Shown here piece by piece: positions 54,360 through 64,000 of a stretch of 64,000 bases of DNA. The notes below the pieces were generated by a model. The model did no database searches. It worked only from the letters and a program-made list of their open reading frames with translations, and was not told the DNA's origin. This stretch comes from Nilaparvata lugens (lineage: Eukaryota > Arthropoda > Insecta > Hemiptera > Delphacidae). Numbering within the stretch: position 1 is the first letter of the stretch; each line of letters opens with the position of its first letter. The position numbers and the translations under genes are program-made. The stretch covers positions 2,476,759 to 2,540,758 of the forward strand of contig NC_052505.1 in NCBI RefSeq assembly GCF_014356525.2, read 5' to 3'.

Positions 54360-55241
54360 TTGACCGAACAAAGTGAGGTCTAAGATTCAAGTCGACGGTT
54401 TGGCATTTCTCCTTATGTTCAAATGTTTGAATGTTTATATATTTATATGTTGCGCATTTACGGCGAAACGCGGTAATAGATCTTCATCAAATTTGACAGG
54501 TATGTTCCTTTATAAATTGCGCGTCGACGTATATACAAGGTTTTTGGAAATTTTGCATTTCAAGGATAATATAAAAGGAAAAAGGAGCCTCCTTCATACG
54601 CCAGTATTAGAGTAAAAATCAGACTATAGAATTATTCATCATAAATCAGCTGATAAGTGATTACACAGATGTGTGAGAAGCCAGTCTATTACTGTATTTG
54701 TATAAGGTCTATAGTTTTAATCAAAGACATTAAAGAGGTATGCATCTTTAAGCATTAACATAATGGCTATAGCTTAATCCTTTTAGATTTTATTAGATTG
54801 AACGAAAGTTTACAAACACATATGTTCTTCATGTGTATGATAAGTTATGTTCAATCTAATATAATCTAAAAGGATTGAGTTATTAACATTTTTCTAATAA
54901 ATTTGGTCTAATCGCAGCTTTAAGGTCTTTGGTTTCAATATTTTGTTTTGCAGTCATGGTATTATTATGCGTGCCCATCAGTATCAATATTCTCACATTC
55001 GAGAAAACTAATTTAATAGGAGAATAAAAATGAACTTAATAATGCAGGAGAAATTATAATATTTTTGATTCTAAAAAATTAATTTTCATCAGATAGAAAG
55101 ATCATCACGGAACTGGATGAATTAAATCATATGAAATACTAATTCAAACGTGAACTGAGTTTGTTAACATTTGAAACAGTTGACATCTGGTACTTGTGGA
55201 TGAGAATACTGCGTGAGGTCTACTGTTCGCAAAACTACTAG
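54360..55241 (+). mobile_element. family C element, copy 9 (both ends, with family F insert)
   Basis: TTGACCGAACAAAGTGAGGT to AAAACTACTAG. It carries a family F foldback at 54735-54922 and about 200 bp of otherwise unseen sequence after it. The ends allow comparison with copy 8. Confidence 0.7.
54735..54922. mobile_element. foldback MITE, family F copy 4
   Basis: CTTTAAGCATTAACATAATG on the left and AATCGCAGCTTTAAG on the right. Inner arms CCTTTTAGATTTTATTAGAT and ATCTAATATAATCTAAAAGG are inverse. The loop has ACACATATGTTCTTCATGTG. It is a compact relative of 11437-11862. Confidence 0.6.
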
Positions 55242-55684
55242 TTTTATTTTGAAAAAAAACTTTTCATTATTATTTGAATTGTCTGTTTCTGCTTGTATAA
55301 AGGATATTGCCAATGGATGCGGAATAGAATACTCCTTTATCTCCATGTCTGCAAGTTTGCATACCATAAATTGGTTCAGAGGACAATATCAAGTCCTCTC
55401 TATCCACTCACTATACTCGCTTCCTCTATAATATAATAATGTAGACTGCAGACTCATTCCAATTTGCAATTCAACGGACAAAAGCCAGAGGTCCACATTA
55501 TAATGGCAGTATTTGATTAACATTGGTGTTGCTATCCTTGTCTATCATTCGACAAAGCAGATAGCGCTATCCTCTTCTAGCTCCAAACCTTTGCCAGATC
55601 GGTTTTCAACAATGTAGAAATATATAAATATATTCATCAAAAAATATCTAAAAATAATCATATTAACGTATTATTGAATAATTG

Positions 55685-56195
55685 GAAATAGTATCTTAAT
55701 TCACAAGGACGGGAAGGGCCGTTTTGCAGGCGAGAATAATGTTTCTAATCGAGGCGTCAGCTGAGCACAAACACATCATTCGAGCACTGCAAAAGACATT
55801 CACGTCCAAGTAACTTACACTATTTTTCGTCATAATAATCTAGAAAAGAATAATTGAGGAACAGAAAACATTACCTGCTTGTGCTGACATTACTACATGC
55901 ATTCTAAAAACATACCCCAGTTTACAAGTTTCGAATCAGGAGTTTCTTTATTGTAGTAGACGAAAATTCTACCCGGAGCGCTAAGAGGCAGCTTTTTCAC
56001 CAGTTTTGCTGTTCCAAATTCGAAACTAGGAAACATACTCGACTGTAGAGAAAACATATGATTTTATTACAGTATAGTATGCTGTAATGAGAATCATATG
56101 TTCATTTGTTCTTCAATCAGCTGTTTACCGGCTTGATTTCATGGATGTAAAACGGCTGAAATTGAATGACTATGACAAAAATATATTCACCCCAG
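55685..56195 (-). repeat. family D, third copy
   Basis: GACGGGAAGGGCCGTTTTGC, ACGTCCAAGTAACTTACACT, TTACTACATGCATTCTAAAA, CAGCTGTTTACCGGCTTGAT. Same orientation as 12390-13195, more diverged. Confidence 0.7.
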
Positions 56196-56211
56196 GGAAA
56201 AATAGTTATTT

Positions 56212-56330
56212 GTATATCTAGAGTGAAAAGTGCTGTTTTTTCTCCCTGAGGGAAAAGTTTGAAGCCCTAGGCGAAGCCGAGGGCAACAGTTTCCCTGAGG
56301 GAGAAAAAACTTTTTTCACTCGTGATATAC
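56212..56330. repeat. strong ~119 bp palindrome
   Basis: GTATATC-GAGTGAAAA on one side and TTTTCACTC-GATATAC on the other. Inward lie TTTTTTCTCCCTGAGGGAAA and TTTCCCTGAGGGAGAAAAAA, with a central GCCCTAGGC-GAA-GCCGAGGGC hairpin. CCCTGAGGG is itself nearly palindromic, so both long-stem and multi-stem folds are possible. The 109-codon minus-strand ORF 56218-56547 runs through it and is probably fortuitous. Confidence 0.8.
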
Positions 56331-56934
56331 ACAACATTTTTCCTCCACCTACATTTTTATAAAATCTGCAAAATGAATTATTTTGAAAAACGTACGTGAC
56401 CAAACAATGTGTTACAACATAATCTAAAAAGTGAACAGATACAGCTGGCTTGTAATCACAGTTCTCTGTCGACATCGCTAACTGTCGGCAAAAGTTGTAA
56501 CAACAATGGCCGCCACAACTACAGCTATGATGAAGTTCCTGTTTCAAATTTTATAAGTTAATGAGGAATACTCGTTGGCTGGTATTTTGAATAGCATGGA
56601 ATATGAAAAAATATTTATACATTTTTTCATTATAGTGATATGAAGTTTTTAATAATTTTAGTATACAAACATATATTTCATATGTTGCTCAAATCTGGTT
56701 GAAATTTAGTTGGCTCAATGACTGACCACTCTACACGCTTCCTCATTTGAGCTTAGACCTTCTAACCTATTACAATGTAAGTTTTTAAAATAGAGATGTT
56801 TCCCATGTTATTCGAATGAAGTCATTTTTTCTCCCTAGGGAGTTCTTCTGTTTTTTACTACCGACGGCAAAAAAGTGACTCTTTAGTATTATCCTTCAGG
56901 GGAGTAATTCAGAGAGTAGGTGGAGGAAAATATA
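56331..56934. other. sequence between short inverted marks, unassigned
   Basis: TTTTTCCTCCACCTAC at about 56337-56352 is matched in inverse by GTAGGTGGAGGAAAA at about 56919-56933. With the palindrome on one side and CTCCCTAGGGAG near 56830 on the other this may be one transposon, but no coding sequence is recognised. Confidence 0.4.
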
Positions 56935-57161
56935 ATTGATTATTTTTTACAAGAATGAACAGTTGATAATACATGAGATATACCGGTATCATATATCCTC
57001 TATAGAAGACAGAGAATTGGCAACACTGCTCTACCATCTTTCTCCACTGCTATTATAACATGGACCTCTCTACAGTCATCCAGGATCCAACGGTCCTTCC
57101 ATGCTGATGGCCCTAAACTGATTATTGATCAAGCCTTGCCTTGAATCTGAGTACCGTGATG

Positions 57162-57575
57162 CAATTACTTATCTATTCAGATCCGGTGACTAATCCAGTT
57201 ATTCATAGGTTATGTTGACTGCGATATTGTCTCTCAACGTCCATTCTATTCTCATGGAGAGAATTTCCATTTCCTGATATAGGGTTACCTATATCATTCC
57301 ACCACTTCCTGAAATGGGGTTAACATTATTCCTGGGTTCACCATTACCTATATCACTCAACCACTTCATGAAATGGGGTAACTGTTAATTGTGGGGTTAC
57401 CTTTACCTATATCATTCAACCACTTCCTGAAATAGGGTAACCGTTATTTGTCGGTAACATGACTGTGATTCATGGGCATATTTGTCACCAGTGGGTTTTG
57501 AACACAGTTGTTAAGTGATGAAATTCAATAAATTTCAGTAACCTTCAGTATACTTTCATGTCGCAGCCAGCTACG
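57162..57575 (+). repeat. left arm of a ~0.4 kb inverted repeat
   Basis: GCAATTACTTATCTATTCAG, TATGTTGACTGCGATATTGT and AACGGTTATTTGTCGGTAAC-type sequence recurs inverted at 62290-62684, 4.7 kb away. The arm contains three ~70 bp tandem units around CACTTCCTGAAATGGGGTAA. Confidence 0.8.
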
Positions 57576-57750
57576 AAGCTGAAATTAGGTCCACGTTATA
57601 ATGGCAGTAGAGAAAGATAGGAGAACAACGTTGCCGATCCTCTGTCTTGTCGATGTCAATGTGGAGTAAAGAACTACAAGATTTAACCTAGATTGAGGTC
57701 TACTTTATAATGGCAGTGAAGAAAGATAGAAGAACAACGTTGCCGAACCG

Positions 57751-58458
57751 TGTATTGCAAAGACCTGTAATAAAAGCCGCTCTTGGCCGTCCCAGACGCT
57801 ACCCAACAAATCTTCTGTTTGTTGAGTTCCCCGTGCTAACGGTAGAGCAGCTCTATATAATAAAATCAATACTGTACCTGAATAAATGTAAAAATATATT
57901 TAAACCATTCATGATGTCATACAACTTCAGAGCGCAACCGAACTATATTATAAATAGAACTGACTTAACTGTGAGCCGAAGACAATTCACTTACATCAGC
58001 AATAAACTCATTAACTTGGTACCTCAACACTTTCGAGAAAAACATATTACTAAGTCATCCATAAGAAATATAGTTGAATGGATGAAATCCGTTAATGTAT
58101 CTCACCTCTTTCATAATTTATTGATCTCTTTATCTTTTGTCACCTCCATATAGATTTTTAGTTTTAATCTAGGTGTTTCCGTATTGCCATCTCTGTAATG
58201 AAGCAATCTTTTATTTATTATTCATTTTTCAAATATTGATATATCGATCAAATGTTTTATTAATTTTGTAAGTTGAGACTTCTAAGGTTGATACTGGTTG
58301 CAGCACACAAACCTCTGGTTTTGCTGGCAACGCCTATAAGCTAATTTTGAGAAGAATTATTATATTTATTTCATGTTAATGTTTAAATGAAGTTTTCAAT
58401 TGTGTTTTTGTTTTGAAAAAATTGTATTGTATTATGGCAAATGAAGAATTTTGAATTT
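57751..58458 (+). pseudogene. LINE ORF2 C-terminus inserted in family A (unit 1)
   Basis: The insertion is flanked by GAACC at both ends within family A (GCCGAACC...GAACCTCTG). Open to 58151: LQRPVIKAALGRPRRYPTNL, FPVLTVEQLYIIKSILYLNK, MSYNFRAQPNYIINRTDLTV and FTYISNKLINLVPQHF. This parallels the C-terminal layout of 47396-47737 (LLTVPSLYVYEVV...YNTRN...RKFYNKLP), so it is a jockey/CR1-like LINE. The 3' UTR runs to a GAATTTTGAATTTTG tail. The frame continues upstream into family A (ATG at 57710), which is fortuitous. Confidence 0.75.
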
Positions 58459-58543
58459 TGAACCTCTGTCTTGTCAATGCCTTCTATAGACGGTAGCTGA
58501 TACAGGTTTATTGATATGATATCAACTGTTTATTCTAGTTTAA

Positions 58544-58968
58544 CCTCCGCCAGTCGCGCTGTTGTAAAAAGTACAACAGTGAATGGGTGGTGTCAGTGAA
58601 TGAATCACCTATGCATTCCAAAACTTTCCCCCATCACTGCACTGAGTTGCAGTATCAACCGAGCAATGGTTCAGTCTTTAGGTGCCATTAGTCGCGACTG
58701 TGCATAAGATAGGGAAAGACTGTATACGGGGACTGCAAACGAACCAATTACACAGAATTGATGGCTTTGCTTGATGTAGCTTACTGGGCTATATAATGAT
58801 TATTATCCAATTGTTCATGGGCGTAAAATAATCCAAAAAGATGGGAAAAGTAATAATACAATTAAATCATATGTTTTGACAGTAAACAGAGTACATAACA
58901 CTTGAAAAATTGGATGTTGTAAAAATACAACTGCTCGTGTGATTGAGTAGGGCACGACTGCCGGAAGG
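58544..58968. mobile_element. piggyBac-type MITE, TTAA duplication (unit 1)
   Basis: TTAA at 58540-58543 and 58969-58972 bracket 425 bp starting CCTCCGCCAGTCGCGCTGTT and ending, inversely, CCTTCCGGCAGTCGTGCCC. Next inside are GTTGTAAAAAGTACAAC and GTTGTAAAAATACAAC, each a small palindrome. The empty site CTCGTTTAAAATAATAAATT is seen in the family A copy at 42228-42250. The terminus differs from the piggyBac at 17802, so a different transposase mobilised it. Confidence 0.85.
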
Positions 58969-59423
58969 TTAAAATAATAAATTATATTTTATTAAGCAAG
59001 TAATTTTATTGTTCAAAAATTTGATCTCAACAGGGAAGAAAATATTGCGAGGTTCACGTTAATGACAGTGGAGGAAGATAGGAGAACAACTTTGTCGAAC
59101 CTCTGTCTTGTCAATGCCTATTTTGACGGGAGCTGATACAGGTTTATCGATGTAATATCAACTGTTTATTCTCGTTTGAAATAATCATTATATTTTATTA
59201 AGCAATAAATTATATTTTTCAATAATTCGATCTTAACATGGAAGGAAGTATTGCTATAGTGGGGTCCAAGTTAATGGCAGTGGAGAAAGATAGGAGAACA
59301 ACGTTGCCGATCCTCTGTCTTGTCAATGTCAATGTGGAGTAAAGAACTACAAGATTTAACCTAGATTGAGGTTCACTTTATAATGGCAGTGGAGAAAGAT
59401 AGAAGAACAACGTTGCCGAACCG

Positions 59424-60136
59424 TGTATTGCAAAGACCTGTAATAAAAGCCGCTCTTGGCCGTCCCAGACGCTACCCAACAATCTTCTGTTTGTTGAGTT
59501 CCCCGTGCTAACGGTAGAGCAGCTCTATATAATAAAATCAATACTGTACCTGAATAAATGTAAAAATATATTTAAACCATACATGATGTCATACAACTTC
59601 AGAGCGCAACCGAACTATATTATAAATAGAACTGACTTAACTGTGAGCCGAAGACAATTCACTTACATCAGCAATAAACTCATTAACTTGGTACCTCCAC
59701 ACTTTCTAGAAAAATATATTGCTAAGTCATCCATAAGAAATATAGTTGAATGGATAAAATCCGTTAATGTATCTCACCTCTTTCATAATTTATTGATCTC
59801 CTTATCTTTTGTCACCTCCATATAGATTTTTAGTTTTAATCTAGGTGTTTCCGTATTGCCATCTCTGTAATTGAGCACTTCTTTTGTTTATTATTCATTT
59901 TAATTTTTCAAATATTGATATATCGATCAAACGTTTTATTAATTTTGTAAGTTGAGATTTCTAAGGTTGATACTGGTTGCAGCACACAAACCTCTGGTTC
60001 TGCTGGCAACGCCTATTAGCTAATTTTGAGAAGAATTATTATATTTATTTCATGTTAATGTTTAAATGAAGTTTTCAATTGTGTTTTTGTTTTGAAAAAA
60101 TTGTATTGTATTATGGCAAATGAAGAATTTTGAATT
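59424..60136 (+). pseudogene. LINE ORF2 C-terminus (unit 2 copy)
   Basis: Same as 57751-58458. A one-base deletion in an A run (near 59481) shifts the frame, so the continuous part starts at MLTVEQLYIIKSILYLNKCK (59505) and ends at 59823. Substitutions from unit 1 include F to Y, Q to P and R to L, giving about 94 percent protein identity over this part. Confidence 0.75.
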
Positions 60137-60222
60137 TTGAACCTCTGTCTTGTCAATGCCTTCTATAGACGGTAGCTGATACAGGTTTATTGATATGATA
60201 TCAACTGTTTATTCTAGTTTAA

Positions 60223-60650
60223 CCTCCGCCAGTCGCGCTGTTGTAAAAAGTACAACAGTGAATGGGGTGGTGTCAGTGAATGAATCACCTATGCATTCCA
60301 AAACTTTCCCCCATCACTGCACTGAGTTGCAGTATCAACCGAGCAATGGTTCAGTCTTTAGGTGCCATTTAGTCGCGACTGTGCATAAGATAGGGAAAGA
60401 CTGTATACGGGGACTGCAAACGAACCAATTACACAGAATTGATGGCTTTGCTTGATGTAGCTTACTGGGCTATATAATGATTATTATCCAATTGTTCATG
60501 GGCGTAAAATAATCCAAAAAGATGGGAAAAGTAATAATACAATTAAATCATATGTTTTGACAGTAAACAGAGTACATAACACTTGAAAAATTGGATGTTG
60601 TAAAAAATACAACTGCTCGTGTGATTGAGTAGGGCACGACTGCCGGAAGG
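60223..60650. mobile_element. piggyBac-type MITE, TTAA duplication (unit 2)
   Basis: Same element as 58544-58968, at the same place in the duplicated unit, with TTAA at 60219-60222 and 60651-60654. Present before duplication. Confidence 0.85.
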
Positions 60651-60719
60651 TTAAAATAATAAATTATATTTTATTAAGCAAGTAATTTTATTGTTCAAAA
60701 ATTTGATCTCAACAGGGAA

Positions 60720-61499
60720 GAAAATATTGCGAGGTTCACGTTAATGACAGTGGAGGAAGATAGGAGAACAACTTTGTCGAACCTCTGTCTTGTCAATGCC
60801 TATTTTGACGGGAGCTGATACAGGTTTATCGATGTAATATCAACTGTTTATTCTCGTTTGAAATAATCAATTATATTTTATTAAGCAATAAATTATATTT
60901 TTCAATAATTCGATCTTAACATGGAAGAAAGTATTGCTATAGTGGGGTCCAAGTTAATGGCAGTGGAGAAAGATAGGAGAACAACGTTGCCGATCCTCTG
61001 TCTTGTCAATGCCTTCTATAGACAGTAGCTGATACAGGTTTATTGATGTAATGTTGACTGTTCATTCTAGTTAAAAAAATCAATTATATTTTATCAAGCA
61101 ATGAATTATATTTTTCAATAATTTGATCTCAACAGGGGAGAATGTATTGCTATAGTGGGGTCCACGTTATAATGGCCTTGGAGAAAGATAGGAGAACAAC
61201 GCTGCCAATCTTCTGTCTTGTCAATGCCTTCTATGGACGATAGCTGATACAGGTTTATTGATGTAATATCAACTGTTCATTCTCGTCTAATATATTCAAT
61301 TATATTTCATCAAGCAATTAATTACATTTTTCAAAAGAATTTCATAATCATGATTAAATATTTTGTTAATTAGTTATCAATTCTACATTGTTAAAAGACG
61401 ATCTGGCTACAGAGCAAAGCGAGAAAGAGCTAGCGCTATCCGTTTTGTTGAATGATAGACAAGGATAGCATTATCATTGCTAATCAAACACTGCCATTT
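60720..61499 (+). repeat. tandem 5' halves of family A (~211 bp period) and a near-complete copy
   Basis: Family A left ends start at about 60730, 60941 and 61153. Each of the first two runs to a GATCTCAACAGGG or GATCTTAACATGG segment before the next begins. The third (61153-61499) continues to CAAACACTGCCATTTA, where the right TIR is cut short. Similar truncated left ends precede it at 59047 and 59260. Confidence 0.75.
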
Positions 61500-62129
61500 A
61501 TGCTATCAATAGCTGGGATCAACAGAACAAAATACAGAAAGATTGAAAAATTCAGCAACTTAGAATAATGAAAATGACAACCTCGCCTCGAATAATCCAA
61601 ACAGTGTTTCATTACAGCCTTTCTAGAGGCAATCAGCTGCTCACGTTTGAAATAATTCAGTCAAATATCTCGTGAATTTCCAGGTTTAGAATACAATTTG
61701 GTACACAATGCATACCATGCAGCCGCTCTCCGAACTTTGAAATTCATTGAAGACCAAAATACGATCTTCCGACTACTTTTGACAATTGGAAAAATAATTT
61801 CAATTATTTCTGAGACACATTCTTGCTTTCACCACCTACTTATCTCTTGAAACATAAAAGTTTCTAGCATGTCAAAAATTTCATGTTTTCTGCTCGAAAT
61901 GTCTCGACATTGACGAACTTAAACATTAATTGAAAAATAACTATAGGTCAAATAAGAATTATTCACACACCAATAGAAAGCAGACATTCTCCCCTTTAAT
62001 TTGATATAGAATTTTCACGCCTTACGATGCCCTATGATTCTGAGAGAAGTGATATTCAAAAGAAAACAAATTTTCGCGATTTTTCTAATTTTATCATAAA
62101 AGTTTAATTTCCTTTTGATCCTTCAACCC
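61500..62129. other. intergenic stretch, nothing assigned
   Basis: No ORF of note and no match to the main repeat families. Confidence 0.3.
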
Positions 62130-62289
62130 TGAAACTTTTCTAGCACTACTAGGATATCGGGGATGATATTCTACATCCAATTCTGACGTTGAATTGGAAA
62201 TTTGAAAAAGTTGCAATTCTACACGATTTGGCATCCCTGTAATTTCTTGGGATGGAGGGCAAAGTCTCAACTTATTTTACACAAACTAT
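62130..62289 (+). repeat. ~150 bp direct repeat, copy 1
   Basis: GCACTACTAGGATATCGGGG, GACGTTGAATTGGAAATTTG, TTCTTGGGATGGAGGGCAAA. It recurs at 62697-62848, so the two copies bracket the inverted arm 62290-62684. Confidence 0.85.
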
Positions 62290-62684
62290 ATCTACGGCAT
62301 GAAAGTATACTGTAGGTTATGGAATTAAATTTCATCACTTAACTGTGTTCAAAACCTACTGGCGACAAATATGCCCATGAATCACAGTCATGTTACCGAC
62401 AAATAACGGTTACCCCATTTCAGGAAGTGGTTGAATGATATAGGTAAAAGTAACCCCACAATTAACAGTTACCCCATTTCATGAAGTGGTTGAGTGATAT
62501 AGGTAATGATAAACCCAGGAATAATGGTAACCCCATTTCAGGAAGTGGTGGAATGATATAGGTAACCCTATATCAGGGAATGGAAATTCTCTCCATGAGA
62601 ATAGAAGGGACGTTGAGAGACAATATCGCAGTCAACATAACCTATGAATTAGTCACCGGATCTGAATAGATAAGTAATTGCCAT
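62290..62684 (-). repeat. right arm of a ~0.4 kb inverted repeat
   Basis: Inverse of 57162-57575 (CAGTCATGTTACCGACAAAT, CCATTTCAGGAAGTGGTTGA, CACCGGATCTGAATAGATAA), with three ~70 bp internal units. Confidence 0.8.
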
Positions 62685-62696
62685 AAGTAATTTTCC

Positions 62697-62848
62697 AGCA
62701 CTACTAGGATATCGGGGATGACATTCTACATCCGATTCTGACTTTGAACTGGAAATTTGAGAAAGTTGCAATTTTACACGATTTGGCAACCATGTAATTT
62801 CTTGGGATGGAGGGCCAAGTTTCAATTTATTTTACACAGACTATAGCT
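62697..62848 (+). repeat. ~150 bp direct repeat, copy 2
   Basis: Counterpart of 62130-62289 with scattered substitutions. It ends next to CTTCGAAGCTAAAGTTAGGT, which resembles GCTACGAAGCTGAAATTAGG at 57570, where the left arm also meets family A. Confidence 0.85.
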
Positions 62849-62860
62849 TCGAAGCTAAAG

Positions 62861-63222
62861 TTAGGTCCACGTTATAATTGCAGTGGAAAAAGATAGGAAA
62901 ACAACGTTGCCGATCCTCTGTCTTGTCAATGCCTTCTATAGACGGTAGCTGATACAGGTTTTTTGATGTAATATCAACTGTTCATCCTCGTCTAATATAT
63001 TCAATTATATTTCATTAAGCAATCAATTACATTTCTCAAATGAATTTCATAATCATGATGAAATATTTTGTTCATTAGTTATCAATTCTACATTGTTAAA
63101 ATACGATCTGGCTACAGAGCAAAGCGAGAAAGAGCTAGCGCTATCCGTTTTGTTGAATGATAGACAAGGATAGCAATATCATTGCTAATCAAACACTGCC
63201 ATTATAACGTGGACCTCACTGT
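62861..63222 (+). mobile_element. family A element, uninterrupted unit-length copy
   Basis: From TTAGGTCCACGTTATAATTG to ATTATAACGTGGACCTCACT. No insertions. At ~360 bp it gives the natural spacing of all family A landmarks: TCTGTCTTGTCAATGCCTTC, GATACAGG, TCAATTCTACATTGTTAAAA, GCGCTATCCG and ATGATAGACAAGGATAGCAA. Confidence 0.85.
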
Positions 63223-63540
63223 AGCATGATTAGATTAAACTCTGTGAACACCAAGAGTTCAATTAATACGACAGTTCAAATAAAAATTGATGAATTAACC
63301 ACGAATTTATGTTCTACAATGTCAATCAAATATTGCCGTTTCATCGTTGCTCTCACTATAGAACATTGCCAGGAAAATAGAGGATGATGAATATAATCAA
63401 AGTTTAGTCATGAATTTCAACAAATTAGTAATATCATGAGTGGGGACCAGTCAGTTAAGTTTAAGAGTTTGATCCAAGAATTGATCATTGATCCTTTCAA
63501 TATTTATAAAATCATTCTATAGAGATTCAGTTTACTACTG
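63223..63540. other. intergenic stretch, nothing assigned
   Basis: A decayed family A-like tail (ATTGCCGTTTCATCGTTGCT, CTCACTATAG) is possible near 63330-63360. Otherwise nothing. Confidence 0.3.
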
Positions 63541-63565
63541 TATCCAAAGGAGAAAAAGATTTCCA

Positions 63566-63682
63566 ATGGAGGGACTTGAAGAGCTTTACTTTTTGGCTGG
63601 CACAATTAAGAAAATGCTGGAAGCAGCAGAGTCCTCCAGTGACTGGTCTTTCTCAGCGGCTGATAGAGAGTCAGAAATCTGA
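63566..63682 (+). other. short coding-like ORF, unidentified
   Basis: ATG in TTTCCAATGGAGG opens MEGLEELYFLAGTIKKMLEA, AESSSDWSFSAADRESEI and a stop. The residue mix (amphipathic helix then Ser/acid-rich) is more protein-like than most ORFs here and it lies in non-repetitive DNA. No family recognised, and no splice sites obvious. Confidence 0.25.
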
Positions 63683-63684
63683 CT

Positions 63685-64000
63685 GTTCTACGTTGAGTCA
63701 GTTGATTCTTTTGAGTTGAACCGTGTCACACTTCTAGTTGAAATCAGGTCGTTAACAGTTGACTCGATGACTGCATAAATAAATGTTGTAAATGTAGTCA
63801 TCTGAGTTGTTTGAGTTAAACTTTTTCACTTCTAGTTGAAATCAGGTCGTCAACAGTTGGCACGATGAGTGCAGAAATGAACGTTGTGAATGGAGTCGAT
63901 GAAATCAGTTGGAACGTTTCACTTCTAGTTGAAATCCGGTCGTTGACAGTTGACACGATGAGTGCAGAAATGAATGTTGTGAATGGAGTCGATGGAGTCA
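63685..64000 (+). repeat. ~92-99 bp minisatellite running off the window end
   Basis: CACTTCTAGTTGAAATCAGG, TCGTCAACAGTTGGCACGAT, GAGTGCAGAAATGAACGTTG, GAATGGAGTCGATGAAATCA repeat at about 63728, 63827 and 63919. The array continues past 64000. Confidence 0.85.

Larger units (their letters stand above)
55490..57075 (-). mobile_element. family A element split by family D and a palindrome block
   Basis: The start AGGTCCACATTATAATGGCA at 55490 and the end CTATTATAACATGGACCTCT at 57075 are the two ends of one minus-oriented copy. 55685-56195 (family D) and 56196-56934 (palindrome block) lie between. Confidence 0.55.
57590..59262 (+). repeat. tandem duplication, unit 1 (~1.68 kb)
   Basis: From the family A start GGTCCACGTTATAATGGCAG to just before AGTGGGGTCCAAGTTAATGG. 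Repeated as 59263-60945 with few differences (mainly single-base indels). Each unit holds family A pieces, one LINE fragment and one TTAA-flanked MITE. The junctions lie in family A, so unequal recombination between family A copies is the likely cause. Confidence 0.85.
59263..60945 (+). repeat. tandem duplication, unit 2
   Basis: Copy of 57590-59262. It differs by small indels such as CCAACAATCTT for CCAACAAATCTT, GAATGGGGTGG for GAATGGGTGG and GTAAAAAATAC for GTAAAAATAC, mostly in homopolymers. The low divergence means a recent event or gene conversion. Confidence 0.85.

Noticed and set aside
56218..56547. 109-codon minus-strand ORF with Cys-rich start
   Set aside because: It runs through a palindrome whose symmetry explains part of the open frame; no recognised domain.
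57710..58153. A 147-codon gene starting at 57710
   Set aside because: The start lies in family A sequence; only the part after ~57751 is LINE protein, and the fusion is fortuitous.

Overview
This is AT-rich eukaryotic DNA dominated by repeats, with no intact recognisable host gene. A spliced piggyBac-type transposase, Penelope-like and jockey/CR1-like retroelement relics, many MITEs and Helitron-like ends point to an insect. A hemipteran such as a planthopper is my best guess, but that rests on recalled repeat character and not on a search.

Layout: 0.4-1.5 kb holds a repeat called here family E, with a TA-flanked MITE nested in it. 2.45-6.2 kb is a satellite array carrying two Helitron-like elements. 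6.5-13.2 kb is bounded by ~0.8 kb inverted arms (family D) and holds a GT/CA-tract element (family B), a long palindrome, a hAT-like MITE and minisatellites. 13.6-15.6 kb is a four-level nest: a TIR element (family A), containing family E, containing a head-to-head Penelope pair. 17.3-21.6 kb is a family E copy split by a complete piggyBac element with TTAA duplications, subterminal palindromes and a one-intron transposase gene broken by frameshifts. 21.6-37 kb is a mosaic of families A, B, C, E, LINE 3' ends, a TIR element with a tRNA-like insert and a small PIF/Harbinger-like MITE.

37-42.5 kb is the least repetitive part. It has an unidentified ORF, a LINE with the inverted structure expected of twin priming, a possible host first exon (39596-39643), a Helitron 3' terminus and a possible LTR. 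43-52 kb has two more family B copies, a PIF/Harbinger-like element carrying a broken LINE, a 0.7 kb octamer array and GAA tracts. 53-63.2 kb is built on family A copies: a ~1.68 kb tandem duplication, each unit with a LINE fragment and a TTAA-flanked MITE, lies between ~0.4 kb inverted arms. The window ends inside a ~95 bp minisatellite.

Family letters A-G are my own labels for repeats seen several times in this window. Function in the window is mostly transposon biology: two TTAA-target families, a TA-target family, an 8-bp-target family and 3-bp-target families all use other repeats as landing sites, and several insertions can be proved because an empty copy of the target lies elsewhere in the window.
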